The notes under the pieces: model-generated
The model's input: only the letters and a program-made list of their open reading frames with translations
Told to the model about the DNA's origin: nothing
The model's database searches: none
Made by a program: the position numbers and the translations under genes
Shown: piece after piece, positions 1 to 8,037 of the stretch
How the letters are laid out: each line of letters opens with the position of its first letter
How positions within the stretch are numbered: position 1 is the stretch's first letter
Origin: Halorussus amylolyticus
GTDB taxonomy: Archaea; Halobacteriota; Halobacteria; Halobacteriales; Haladaptataceae
Assembly: GCF_004143485.2 (NCBI RefSeq)
Contig: NZ_RXOB02000049.1
Location: 1-38,635, forward strand
Direction of reading: 5' to 3'
DNA length: 38,635 nucleotides

Positions 1-126
1 CTGTGCGGAGTGCATTTGAAGCCCTGTCAGTCGCACGCCCGGAACGGCCGGTGCGAGGCGCTTCGCGCCTCGCACCCGCCGCATGCCCGGACCGTCTGAC
101 TCCGGGTTCAAATCCCTGTCCCGGCG
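1..126 (+). tRNA. 3' part of a tRNA gene, identity unresolved, possibly intron-containing
   Basis: Positions 98-126 read as a TpsiC arm and the 3' side of an acceptor stem: loop TTCAAAT at 107-113 and acceptor half TCCCGGC followed by discriminator G at 126, with no encoded CCA. The T stem has one C-U mismatch. No matching 5' half (expected GCCGGGA) is visible, so it lies before the window or the copy is partial. A perfect 11-bp hairpin at 50-76 sits where an intron could be, and haloarchaeal tRNA-Trp and tRNA-Met carry long introns. The G discriminator and CCCGGC end would also fit a serine tRNA. Type uncertain; the tRNA-like 3' end is clear. Confidence 0.5.
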
Positions 127-139
127 TCTTCTCTCGTAT

Positions 140-172
140 GCGGCGCGACGAGCGTCCCGCTCGTCGCGCCGC
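140..172 (+). terminator. 15-bp GC-rich hairpin after the tRNA
   Basis: The arms at 140-154 and 158-172 are perfectly complementary with a TCC loop. It begins 13 bases after the tRNA end and 154 bases before the next start codon, so it most likely ends or processes the tRNA transcript. No clear T run follows. Confidence 0.5.
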
Positions 173-325
173 GAGCGGACACCGGACGAGAAGCGGCGTC
201 TCCCGTCCACCAGACGTTCCCGTCCACCATATATCGTTCAATCCGGCGTTTCGATATCGCCCTCCCTGCGGGTGGTTTCGTTACCCTGAGATACGGTAGT
301 TGTAACAAAATAGGATAGTCCCCTC

Positions 326-1471
326 GTGTCCTCCGTGAACGCGACCGATTTTCGACGGGGCAGAGACGACCCGTACACGATTCAGCCCTACGCGAGAGAA
401 CACAGAGACGGCGTGCTCGACCTCGACGAGACCGTCTGGAACAGGCGGCGGTGTACCGAGTGGTTCGCGTGGAAGTACGAACGCAACCCCTATTTGTCGG
501 AGGTACCCGTCTACGTCGCCACGTTCGACGGCAAAATCGTGGGGGCGAGACCGCTGCTCGCGTTTCGACTCGCCGCGAACGGCACCGAGTTCCTCGCGCT
601 CCAGCCGTCCGACACGATGGTCCATCCCGACCACCGGGGGCGCGGGCTGTTCACTCGGATGACCGAGCGAGCGATAGACGACTACACCGACCGGGAGCCG
701 GCGCTGTTTTTCAATTTTCCGAACGGACAGGCCCGACCGGGATACCGAAAGCTCGGGTGGCGGACCGTCGGCGACCGAGTCACGTACTACCGGATTCAGA
801 ACCCGAAACCGCTGTTGTCCGCGTACGTCGATTCGGACCTCGGGACCGCAGTCGGGTCGGTAGCCGACCCCGCGCTCGCGGGCTACAACGGACTGCACGA
901 CTGGGCCGCGGACGCCGCGAGCGAGTTCCGAGTCGAGCGTGTGGACGGCGTTCCGGCGGATTCGCTCGCGGCGCTGTACCGGCGACGAGTCCCCGACCGG
1001 ATTCACGCGGTGCGCGACGAGGAGTTCTATCGCTGGCGGTTCGCCAGCCCCGAGTGGACGCGGCGGACGTATCTCGCGGTCAGGGACGGCGACCCCGTGG
1101 CGGGTGTAATCGCTCGGACACGGACCAACGCCGACGGGATTCGACTCACGCAGGTGGCCGACGTGGTCCCGCTCGTCGGCGACGAGGGGCGACTCGGCGC
1201 GGTCGCGAGCGTCTTCGGCCGTCTGCTCGCCGACCACCGGAACTCCGACCTCGTGGCGATTTCGGAGTCCCCGCTTCCGCACTCGTTTCTGCGCGAACGC
1301 GGCTTCCACAGGAACGACCGGTTCCCGTTCTCGCGGCTCAAATCCCACCATCGGGTACTCGCGGTCCGGCCGCTCGACGCGAATCCCGCGACGCCGTGGG
1401 CGGCGAACGGGGTCTCGTTGACCGACGAGTCGAACTGGCTGGTGTCGTTCGCCGAGCGGGACACCGCGTAG
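326..1471 (+). CDS. GNAT family N-acetyltransferase
   Basis: 381 residues, predicted to move an acetyl group from acetyl-CoA to an unknown amine. The acetyl-CoA pyrophosphate-binding motif HPDHRGRGLFTRM (residues 100-112) follows the strand SDTMV, as in the GNAT fold, and the phrase FFNFPNGQARPGYRKLGW (about 130-147) fits the second half of the domain. The rest (about 150-381) looks like a second, degenerate acetyltransferase half, giving twice the length of a single GNAT domain. The start is a GTG at 326; no better ATG lies upstream in frame. It is followed by a TylF-like methyltransferase on the same strand after 105 bases. The substrate cannot be read from the sequence. Confidence 0.8.
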   Translation: MSSVNATDFRRGRDDPYTIQPYAREHRDGVLDLDETVWNRRRCTEWFAWKYERNPYLSEVPVYVATFDGKIVGARPLLAFRLAANGTEFLALQPSDTMVHPDHRGRGLFTRMTERAIDDYTDREPALFFNFPNGQARPGYRKLGWRTVGDRVTYYRIQNPKPLLSAYVDSDLGTAVGSVADPALAGYNGLHDWAADAASEFRVERVDGVPADSLAALYRRRVPDRIHAVRDEEFYRWRFASPEWTRRTYLAVRDGDPVAGVIARTRTNADGIRLTQVADVVPLVGDEGRLGAVASVFGRLLADHRNSDLVAISESPLPHSFLRERGFHRNDRFPFSRLKSHHRVLAVRPLDANPATPWAANGVSLTDESNWLVSFAERDTA

Positions 1472-1576
1472 CGACGGGGGGTCCGAACCGACTCGTAGTT
1501 CGGACCGACTCGGTTTTAAGCTCGGACTGTCCAAGTCGCAGACCGCACTTAGGCCGGATACAGCGCGTAGAACAAA

Positions 1577-2506
1577 ATGAGCCACGGACGACTATCGGGT
1601 CGAATGGGCGCAGTTCAAAATGCGGTCGGGACGTTTCAGCGGTTGTATCGGATAGCGCTCGTCGGTCTCTGCTCGCCGGTCATCCTCGCGGAGTACTTCC
1701 GGCCCGAGACCGGGAGCGAGTACGGCGTGGGACTGACGGACAAGCTGGTGCTCGCGGCGAAGATGCTTCGGAACAATCGCCGGATATCGACCGGGTCGAC
1801 GTTTCTGGAACATCTCGTGATGGCGACGAAGATTCTGAACGTCCCGGCCGACATCGACGGCGGTATCGTCGAGTGCGGGTGCTACAAGGGCGGGAGCACC
1901 GCGAATCTGTCGCTGGTCGCGGGGCTGTGCGGGCGGCGGCTCGACGTGTTCGATTCGTTCGAGGGGATGCCCGAGCCGACGGCGGGCGACGAGGCCCACA
2001 CCCTCGTGGCCTCCGAACAGGTCCACACCTACGAGGCGGGGAGCTGGCGGGCGACGCTCCGGGAGGCCCGAGGGAACGTCTCGAAGTACGGCGACGCCTC
2101 GGCGTGTCACTTTCACGTCGGCTACTTCGAGGAGACGCTCCCGGCGTTCGACCGGCCCTGCGTCGTCGCGTTCCTCGATGTCGGACTCCGCGACTCGGCC
2201 GAGACGTGCCTCGCGAATCTGTGGCCCCAGTTGGCAGACGGAGGGTACCTGTTCACGCACGAGGCGAAGCACATGGAAATCGCGAGCCTCTTTTTCGACG
2301 CCGAGTGGTGGCGCGCGAACCTCGACCGCGAACCGCCGGGGTTAGTCGGCGCGGGAAGCGGACTGGGGCTTCATCCCGGTCCCAACGGATTCACGAGTCT
2401 GCTCGCGTACGTGGTGAAGAACCCCGACGCGCGCGAGTTCGACGTGGTCTCCGAGACCGGCGAGGGGAACAACTGTATCGACGTGAGCCTCGTCGGAAAC
2501 GAGTAG
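1577..2506 (+). CDS. TylF/MycF-family O-methyltransferase
   Basis: 309 residues. The SAM-binding region reads GIVECGCYKGGSTANLS (about residues 96-112), and the acidic strand with FDSFEGMPEP (125-134) matches the TylF/MycF macrocin O-methyltransferase family; a DVGLRDS stretch in the middle corresponds to the metal-binding region. An N-terminal hydrophobic stretch (about 25-40) is outside the catalytic fold. Family members methylate sugar hydroxyls of antibiotics or glycans; in a haloarchaeon the more likely target is a surface glycan, but that is inference. The start ATG at 1577 follows a TTTTAAG box at 1513-1519. A perfect palindrome follows the stop codon immediately. Confidence 0.8.
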   Translation: MSHGRLSGRMGAVQNAVGTFQRLYRIALVGLCSPVILAEYFRPETGSEYGVGLTDKLVLAAKMLRNNRRISTGSTFLEHLVMATKILNVPADIDGGIVECGCYKGGSTANLSLVAGLCGRRLDVFDSFEGMPEPTAGDEAHTLVASEQVHTYEAGSWRATLREARGNVSKYGDASACHFHVGYFEETLPAFDRPCVVAFLDVGLRDSAETCLANLWPQLADGGYLFTHEAKHMEIASLFFDAEWWRANLDREPPGLVGAGSGLGLHPGPNGFTSLLAYVVKNPDAREFDVVSETGEGNNCIDVSLVGNE

Positions 2507-2508
2507 AA

Positions 2509-2544
2509 CGGTCGCGCCGACTTCGGCCGAAGTCGGCGCGACCG
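2509..2544 (+). terminator. 36-bp perfect palindrome after the methyltransferase
   Basis: Positions 2509-2544 equal their own reverse complement (18-base half sites, no spacer). It starts 3 bases after the stop codon, so it is most simply a transcription-end hairpin of the TylF-like gene. Its perfection is unusual; see findings. Confidence 0.6.
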
Positions 2545-2553
2545 CCCGCTGCA

Positions 2554-2600
2554 GATATATAAACCCCGTAACGGTGGCGGTTCGACTCCGCCAGAGTTCT
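2554..2600 (+). other. TATA-like box followed by an orphan tRNA T-arm-like hairpin
   Basis: GATATATAAA at 2554-2563 is a good archaeal TATA box. It is followed by a six-base-pair stem at 2575-2593 with loop TTCGACT, which has the form of a TpsiC arm, then AGAGTTCT. No D arm, anticodon arm or matching acceptor 5' half surrounds it, so it is not a complete tRNA. It could be a tRNA fragment or chance. Confidence 0.3.
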
Positions 2601-2703
2601 TGCGAATCATTCACACATAATCGGCGGGATTCGGGCCGTACTCCACCTATCTCCGTGCGAGAGCGTGCCAGTCGTTCGCATTACTTCCCGGCGGGAACGC
2701 AAA

Positions 2704-2741
2704 CTTTTATATAGAATCACAATCATACTTTCGTCTGTACT
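2704..2741 (+). promoter_or_regulatory. Thermosome promoter
   Basis: TATA box CTTTTATATAG at 2704-2714, preceded by a purine-rich BRE-like GGGAACGCAAA. Spacing to the ATG at 2742 implies a leader of only a few bases. Haloarchaeal cct genes are heat-inducible; CGTTCGC and GGGAACG at about 2674-2699 could belong to that control, which is inference. Confidence 0.65.
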
Positions 2742-4394
2742 ATGAGTCAGCGAGGACAGCGAATGCAAGGTCAGCCGATGATAGTAATGAGCGACGAGTC
2801 CCAGCGCGTGAAGGACAAGGACGCGCAGGAGCACAACATCACCGCGGCCCGCGCGGTCGCCGACGCGGTGCGCTCGACGCTCGGACCCAAGGGGATGGAC
2901 AAGATGCTCGTCGATTCGATGGGCGACGTGACCATCACGAACGACGGCGTCACCATCCTTCAGGAGATGGACATCGACAACCCGACCGCCGAGATGATTA
3001 TCGAGGTCGCCGAGACCCAAGAGGATGAGGCGGGCGACGGCACCACGACCGCAGTCGCGGTCACGGGCGAACTCCTCAAGAACGCCGAGGACCTCCTCGA
3101 ACAGGACATCCACCCGACCGCCATCATCAAGGGCTTCCACCTCGCCAGCGAGAAGGCCCGCGAGGAAATCGACAACGTCGCCGAGGACGTTGACACCGAC
3201 GACGAGGACCTCCTCCGGAAGGTCGCCGAGACATCGATGACCGGCAAGGGCGCGGAACTCAACAAGGAGCGCCTGAGCGAAATCATCGTGGACGCGGTCA
3301 AGCAGGTCACGGTCGAAGGCACCGTGGACCTCGAGTTCATCAAGACCGAGACCCAGACCGGCCGGTCGTCCGGCGAGTCCGAACTCCTCAAGGGCGCGGT
3401 CATCAGCAAGGATCCGGTCCACGACAACATGCCCACGAACGTCGAGGACGCCGACGTGCTCCTCCTCAACGAAGCGGTCGAAATCGAGGAGACCGACGTG
3501 GACACCAGCGTCAACATCGAGAACCCCGACCAGCTCCAGCAGTTCCTCGACCAGGAGGAGAAACAGCTCAAGGAGAAGGTCGAGCAAATCGTGGACACCG
3601 GCGCTGACGTCGTCTTCTGCCAGAAGGGCATCGACGACATGGCCCAGCACTACCTCGCGAAGGAGGGCATCCTCGCGGTCCGCCGCGTGAAGAAGTCCGA
3701 CGTCGCCTTCCTGAAGGAAGTTCTCGGTGCGAACGTCGTCTCAGACCTCGACAGCGCCTCCGCCGACGACCTCGGTCACGGCGACGTGACCCGCGACGAG
3801 GGCGACGAACTGTTCTACGTCGAGGGCGACGACAGTCACGGCGTCACCCTCCTCCTGCGCGGTTCGACCGACCACGTCGTGGACGAGCTCGAACGCGGCG
3901 TCACCGACGCGCTCGACGTCGTGGCCCAGACCGTCTCGGACGGCCGCGTCGTCGCGGGCGGCGGAGCCATCGAGGTCGAGGTCGCGGGCCGACTCCGCGA
4001 CTACGCCGACTCCGTTTCGGGCCGCGAGCAGCTCGCGGTCGAAGCGTTCGCCGACTCGCTCGAACTCGTTCCCCGCGTCCTCGCGGAGAACGCCGGACTC
4101 GACTCCATCGACACGCTCGTCGACCTGCGCTCGGCCCACGAGTCGGGCGACGAGCGCGCCGGTCTCGACGTGTACAGCGGCGACGTGGAGGACACCTTCG
4201 ACGCGGGCGTCGTCGAACCCGCCCACTCGAAGGAGCAGGCCGTCTCCAGTGCCACCGAGGCCGCGAACCTCGTGCTGAAAATCGACGACATCATCTCGGC
4301 TGGCGACCTCTCGACCGACAAGGGCGACGACGAAGGCGGTGCTGGCGCTGGCGGCATGGGCGGTATGGGCGGCGGCATGGGCGGCATGATGTAA
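2742..4394 (+). CDS. thsA: Thermosome subunit (group II chaperonin)
   Basis: 550 residues, the usual length for an archaeal CCT subunit. These form double-ring cytosolic complexes that fold proteins using ATP. Visible signatures: [13 protein letters not shown] (47-59), TNDGVTIL (66-73), the nucleotide-binding GDGTTT (98-103), an apical-domain helical protrusion in the middle, GGGAIE before the C-terminal equatorial domain, and a flexible Gly-Met-rich tail ending GGMM. Acidic residues dominate, as expected in a halophile. Haloarchaea usually have two or three paralogues (thsA/thsB or cct1-3), and the paralogue cannot be fixed here. It has its own promoter and two hairpins follow the stop. Confidence 0.97.
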   Translation: MSQRGQRMQGQPMIVMSDESQRVKDKDAQEHNITAARAVADAVRSTLGPKGMDKMLVDSMGDVTITNDGVTILQEMDIDNPTAEMIIEVAETQEDEAGDGTTTAVAVTGELLKNAEDLLEQDIHPTAIIKGFHLASEKAREEIDNVAEDVDTDDEDLLRKVAETSMTGKGAELNKERLSEIIVDAVKQVTVEGTVDLEFIKTETQTGRSSGESELLKGAVISKDPVHDNMPTNVEDADVLLLNEAVEIEETDVDTSVNIENPDQLQQFLDQEEKQLKEKVEQIVDTGADVVFCQKGIDDMAQHYLAKEGILAVRRVKKSDVAFLKEVLGANVVSDLDSASADDLGHGDVTRDEGDELFYVEGDDSHGVTLLLRGSTDHVVDELERGVTDALDVVAQTVSDGRVVAGGGAIEVEVAGRLRDYADSVSGREQLAVEAFADSLELVPRVLAENAGLDSIDTLVDLRSAHESGDERAGLDVYSGDVEDTFDAGVVEPAHSKEQAVSSATEAANLVLKIDDIISAGDLSTDKGDDEGGAGAGGMGGMGGGMGGMM

Positions 4395-4414
4395 GGCGAC
4401 CGTTTACTGCGCTC

Positions 4415-4439
4415 GGAAATTCGCCGAAGGCGAATTTCC
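4415..4439 (+). terminator. Hairpin after the thermosome gene
   Basis: Perfect 11-bp stem (4415-4425 with 4429-4439) and a GAA loop, 21 bases after the stop. Likely the first of two end-of-transcript structures. Confidence 0.6.
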
Positions 4440-4467
4440 TCGCTGGTAAAAGCCCGACCAAAAACAC

Positions 4468-4488
4468 CGTCAGAGCGAAGCTCTGACG
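4468..4488 (+). terminator. Second hairpin after the thermosome gene
   Basis: Perfect 9-bp stem (4468-4476 with 4480-4488) and again a GAA loop, preceded by an A-rich stretch at 4459-4464. Tandem GAA-loop hairpins after a highly expressed gene suggest a two-step terminator. Confidence 0.5.
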
Positions 4489-4700
4489 AGCAGTCGGTCG
4501 CGGTAGAATTGGTAACGTGCGACCGCAAACCGCATCACCGACCGCAGATCGCACCGCCGAGTCCGGGGGCGAACCCCGGTTCGTGTTCTCACTTTCGGGT
4601 TCCGGAATCTTTTGAGTCACAGCTGAATAGACGTAACGAAAGGCGGCAGTCGAAAGACCATTTAGGTAATTTATAGTGGGGCCGGTGGAAACTCTCGAAT
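4489..4700 (+). promoter_or_regulatory. Intergenic region with promoter of the alanine dehydrogenase-like gene
   Basis: An AT-rich TATA element (TAATTTATA at 4667-4675) lies about 26-34 bases before the ATG at 4701, which fits a leaderless or near-leaderless transcript. No gene is visible in the rest. Confidence 0.55.
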
Positions 4701-5696
4701 ATGGACACACTCCTGCTGAATCAGGACGCCGTGGACGAGAACACCCAGATGGACGAGGTCATCCGGGCGGTCGAGGACGCGTTCGCCGCGTACGCGCTCG
4801 GAAACGCTCAGATGCCCGCGAAGTCGTACATCGACCTTCCCCAGTACAACGGCGACTTCCGCTCGATGCCCGCGTACATGGAGGCCGACGACTGGGACGC
4901 GGCGGGCATCAAGTGGGTCAACGTCCACCCCAACAACCCCGACGACTTCGACCTCCCGACCGTGATGGGGACGATGGTGTACTCGGACCCCGAGAACGCC
5001 TTCCCGCTCGCCATCATGGACGGCACCGAACTCACGATGAAGCGGACCGGCGCGGCCGCCGCGGTCGCCACCGACCACCTCGCGGTCGAGGACGCCACCT
5101 CGCTCGGCATCGTGGGCGCGGGCGTCCAGTCGTACACCCAGCTGGAGGCCATCGCGGAGGTCCGGCCCATCGAGGAGGTCGTCGTCAGCGACTTGGATGA
5201 GGAGGCGGTCGCGAAGTTCATCGACTACTTCGACGACGACTTCGACGTGCGCGCGGGATCCATCGCGGAGGCCGCGTCCTGCGACGTGCTCTCGACGGTC
5301 ACGCCGGTCGAGACACCCATCGTCTCCCGGGAAGACGTGGGCGAGCACACCCACATCAACGCGATGGGCGCGGACGCCGAGGGCAAGCACGAACTCGCCG
5401 ACGAGATTCTGCTCGACTCGAAACTGGTCATCGACGACCACGCCCAGACCACCCACTCGGGCGAAATCAACGTCCCGTACCACGAGGGCGTCCTCGCCGA
5501 CGACGACATCGACGCCGAACTCGGCGACATCGTGGTCGGCGAAAGCGAGGGCCGAACCGAGACCGACGGCGTCTCCGTGTTCGACTCCACCGGTCTCGCG
5601 ATTCAGGACGTTGCCGCGGCTCACGTCGTCTACGAGCACGCCGACGAGAACGACAACGGCTACCCCTTCGACCTCATCGGGTCGAACGTAGAGTAG
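4701..5696 (+). CDS. Ornithine cyclodeaminase / archaeal alanine dehydrogenase family protein
   Basis: 331 residues, NAD(P)-dependent. Substrate-binding residues of the mu-crystallin/ornithine cyclodeaminase family are present: K41 in MPAKSYIDLP, R54 and K71 in GIKWVNVHPNNP. The Rossmann dinucleotide motif is GIVGAGVQSYTQ (136-147) with an acidic residue at the end of the next strand (VVSDLD), which points to NAD preference. Family members deaminate ornithine to proline or interconvert alanine and pyruvate. Overall form and length resemble the archaeal alanine dehydrogenase described from Archaeoglobus, but the two activities cannot be separated from sequence alone. It stands alone with its own promoter. 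Confidence 0.85.
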   Translation: MDTLLLNQDAVDENTQMDEVIRAVEDAFAAYALGNAQMPAKSYIDLPQYNGDFRSMPAYMEADDWDAAGIKWVNVHPNNPDDFDLPTVMGTMVYSDPENAFPLAIMDGTELTMKRTGAAAAVATDHLAVEDATSLGIVGAGVQSYTQLEAIAEVRPIEEVVVSDLDEEAVAKFIDYFDDDFDVRAGSIAEAASCDVLSTVTPVETPIVSREDVGEHTHINAMGADAEGKHELADEILLDSKLVIDDHAQTTHSGEINVPYHEGVLADDDIDAELGDIVVGESEGRTETDGVSVFDSTGLAIQDVAAAHVVYEHADENDNGYPFDLIGSNVE

Positions 5697-5722
5697 TCGC
5701 CTGGTCGCGTTTCAGGCCGAGG

Positions 5723-5992
5723 CTACCGCGACGACCCGCCGCCGGGGAGTCGCTCGGTGGGCGTCCGCCGCGCAATCGCGCCCGTGATTTTCGAGATGAG
5801 CCACACCACGACGAGAAACGGCAACAGCGGGACGAGCAGTACCACCAGTCCGAGGAAGTACGCGATGCCGATGAGCGTCATCTCGCTGTCCGGGCGTCCG
5901 CGATAGCCCGGCGTCACCGTCCGTAGGACCTTCTTCGCGGGCATCGGAAGGCCACCGTCGTCCGTCTCGCCGCCGGAATCCCCCTTGCTCAT
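5723..5992 (-). CDS. Small haloarchaeal membrane protein, unknown function
   Basis: 89 residues. An acidic, glycine-rich N-terminus (1-15) is followed by KKVLRTVTPGYRGRPDSE and one long hydrophobic segment (about 40-68, rich in Leu, Val and Phe), then a basic tail. The pattern suggests a single or hairpin membrane anchor with the ends in the cytosol. A TATA-like CGCTTATTCG lies about 25-30 bases before the ATG, which supports a leaderless start at 5992. It is convergent with the alanine dehydrogenase-like gene. I do not recognise a named family. Confidence 0.65.
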   Translation of the reverse strand: MSKGDSGGETDDGGLPMPAKKVLRTVTPGYRGRPDSEMTLIGIAYFLGLVVLLVPLLPFLVVVWLISKITGAIARRTPTERLPGGGSSR

Positions 5993-6052
5993 ACGAGATG
6001 TATCGACGACCGAGCGAATAAGCGTTTGTGGCGGATTCGACGCGAGTTCGGA

Positions 6053-7333
6053 TTAGCGCTGGAGCAGATTCACGAGCGCGGTCGTCGCTTGCGTGGCCCG
6101 TCCCGGTCGTCGCATCGGCGACTCGGCCGGTCGGTCGAACATCGCTCCGAACACGCTCTCGATGTCCCGAACGAACGGTTCGGGGTCGTCGAGGTCGAGG
6201 TAGTCGAACCGGGGATGGCGCACCATAGACGCGGCGACGTGAGCCGCAGTTTTGACGAACGACGGTCGCTCGACCACCGGGTAGTCCTCGCACGCGATGC
6301 TGTGGAGGTGGAGGAGTTCACCCCGGACGAGGTGGCCCGCGACCCCGACCTCGTATTCGGGCGGGTCCTCCGGCGGGTCGCCTTCCGCCATCGACCAGTA
6401 GAGGTTCGGGAAGTCCACGCCCGCCTGCACGGTGAACGGGAGCGACGACCAGAACCGCGGATTCACTTCCATGAGCTCGAACTCGCCGGTCTCGTCGTTC
6501 CGGAGGAACTCGACCATCGCGACCCCGTGCCAGTCGAGTTCGTCGAGGAGCGCCAACCCGGCGGCTTCGAGTTCGGGGATGTCCACCGACTCGCGGTACG
6601 AACTCGGGCCGCCACAGTACTTGTACCCCCGGCGCTGGCGGTGCTGAAACGTGGCGACCGGTTCGCCCTCGTCGTAGAGCGCGAAGAACCCGTACTCGTC
6701 GGTTCCGGGCACGTACTCCTGCACGAGCGGGACGTGACCCATCTCCGAGACGACGGTCTCGCGGTCGGGCGCGCTATCGGATTCGACGTACGTCGTGGAC
6801 GGGCGTCGAAACGCCGCCGCGGCGTCCTCGCCGACGTACTCCGGCGCGGGAATGGTGTATCGTCCCTTGATTATTGTTTCCTCGCTCCAGTCGTCCCAGT
6901 CGTCGAATTTCGCGGTTTCGGGCATCGAGACGCCCGCGGCGTCCGCAGCGTCGAACAGCTCGATTCGGTCCTGTGCGCCCCGGAGCGTCTCGAACGACGG
7001 CCACGGCGTCCCGACGTGGTCCGAGAAGGCGTCGCGATGTTTCGCCAGCGCGTACACGTCAGTTTCCCGGAACGGGACGATAGTCCGGACGTCCTCGCGC
7101 TCGGCGAGGCCGAGGAGCGCCTCGGCGTACCCCGAGAGGTCCTTGCACGGGTCGGGTACCCGGACGGTCTCGTCAGCGTACTTCGACCGGAACCCCGGCG
7201 GGTCCGGGAGTTCCGAGACCGCAATCGTTCGAACCCCGCTTCGGCCGAGCGACCGAAGGCAGGCCGTACTGCTCGCCACGTCGATAGCGGGTACGACGGC
7301 GGTGCGGTCGGGTCGTGATTCGTTCGCCCCCAT
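6053..7333 (-). CDS. ATP-grasp domain protein (carboxylate-amine/thiol ligase type)
   Basis: 426 residues from the ATG at 7333; a GTG three codons upstream gives a longer but less likely start. The N-terminal part (ATAVVPAID to about residue 110) is a pre-ATP-grasp domain. The middle contains ETIIKGRY (lysine for ATP binding), LVQEYVPGTDEYGFF, and the metal-binding phrase FELMEVNPRFWSSLPF, all typical of ATP-grasp ligases that join a carboxylate to an amine through an acyl phosphate. Similar stand-alone proteins in haloarchaea lie near glycan or cofactor genes, but no partner is adjacent here. AT-rich DNA at 7346-7372 supplies the promoter. The substrate is unknown. Confidence 0.8.
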   Translation of the reverse strand: MGANESRPDRTAVVPAIDVASSTACLRSLGRSGVRTIAVSELPDPPGFRSKYADETVRVPDPCKDLSGYAEALLGLAEREDVRTIVPFRETDVYALAKHRDAFSDHVGTPWPSFETLRGAQDRIELFDAADAAGVSMPETAKFDDWDDWSEETIIKGRYTIPAPEYVGEDAAAAFRRPSTTYVESDSAPDRETVVSEMGHVPLVQEYVPGTDEYGFFALYDEGEPVATFQHRQRRGYKYCGGPSSYRESVDIPELEAAGLALLDELDWHGVAMVEFLRNDETGEFELMEVNPRFWSSLPFTVQAGVDFPNLYWSMAEGDPPEDPPEYEVGVAGHLVRGELLHLHSIACEDYPVVERPSFVKTAAHVAASMVRHPRFDYLDLDDPEPFVRDIESVFGAMFDRPAESPMRRPGRATQATTALVNLLQR

Positions 7334-7342
7334 TACCACCAC

Positions 7343-7560
7343 ATCGGTTACATTATTACTTTGTTATGACCGTGCTGTCGCGGTACTCGGTTCGTGGGGA
7401 GGAACGAAGGGAGACGGTATCACTACCCCCTCCGGTCGTAATCGACGCCTAAGCGCGACGAGAAGCCGAAAGCGAGCGGATTTGGAAGGCTACTCCGAGC
7501 GAATCGCACCTACCGGCGAAGATTTCGAATTGCGGCGAAACACTGAGGTGGCCCCCGTGA
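7343..7560. promoter_or_regulatory. Divergent intergenic region
   Basis: Separates the leftward ATP-grasp gene from the rightward gene at 7561. The AT-rich run at 7346-7372 fits the promoter of the ATP-grasp gene. I see no clear TATA box for the rightward gene. Confidence 0.35.
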
Positions 7561-8037
7561 GTGCGCCAGCTCGTGGGCGAGTTCGCCGAGGCAGTGCGCG
7601 ACCGACTCCGGGACGCCCTCGCCGAGCGACGGCCGTCGCTCGACTGGGAGACCGAGCACCGAATCCGCCGGACCCCCGTGGACGTGGTGGGCCGCGACTC
7701 CGACCGATTCGTCGCGGTCGAACTGGAGTGGCGGCGCGCCGACCCGGCGAACAACACCGCGAAACTGTTCTACTACGCCGACGACGGCGACCTCGACGCC
7801 GACGAGGTGGTCGTCTGCCAGCTTTTCTCGGGCTACTACGACCTCGAGGACGTCGGGGTGTCCTCCAAACGCGAGGTCGCGGAGTTCGTGGGCGAAACCG
7901 CCGCCGAGAGCGTCGAGCGCGTCTCGTTTCATCCGCTTCGACTCGCCATCGACCCGCCGAAGCGGGGCGGCGACCGGCCCGCAGGATGGCAAAAGCGAAC
8001 CGACGGGACCGCCGACGAAATCGCGTCACTCCTCTAA
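7561..8037 (+). CDS. Uncharacterised protein, possible PD-(D/E)XK-like fold
   Basis: 158 residues with a GTG start. No family is recognised with confidence. Residues 30-75 read E-x-E-H-R...TPVDVVG...RFVAVELEWRRADPANNTAKLFYY: an aspartate (D41) on one strand followed by an ExE (E54, E56) on the next is the layout of PD-(D/E)XK nucleases, with Glu replacing the usual Lys. The remaining sequence is soluble and acidic. Its 3' end overlaps the convergent membrane gene by 12 bases. Both the coding call and the start are moderately supported by codon pattern and acidic composition; the nuclease idea is a hypothesis. Confidence 0.6.
   Translation: MRQLVGEFAEAVRDRLRDALAERRPSLDWETEHRIRRTPVDVVGRDSDRFVAVELEWRRADPANNTAKLFYYADDGDLDADEVVVCQLFSGYYDLEDVGVSSKREVAEFVGETAAESVERVSFHPLRLAIDPPKRGGDRPAGWQKRTDGTADEIASLL

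Noticed and set aside
281-1585. Long minus-strand frame (434 codons) opposite the GNAT gene and many like it elsewhere
   Set aside because: High-GC DNA gives long opposite-strand frames; the translations are Arg/Val-rich and basic, unlike the acidic haloarchaeal proteins on the coding strand.
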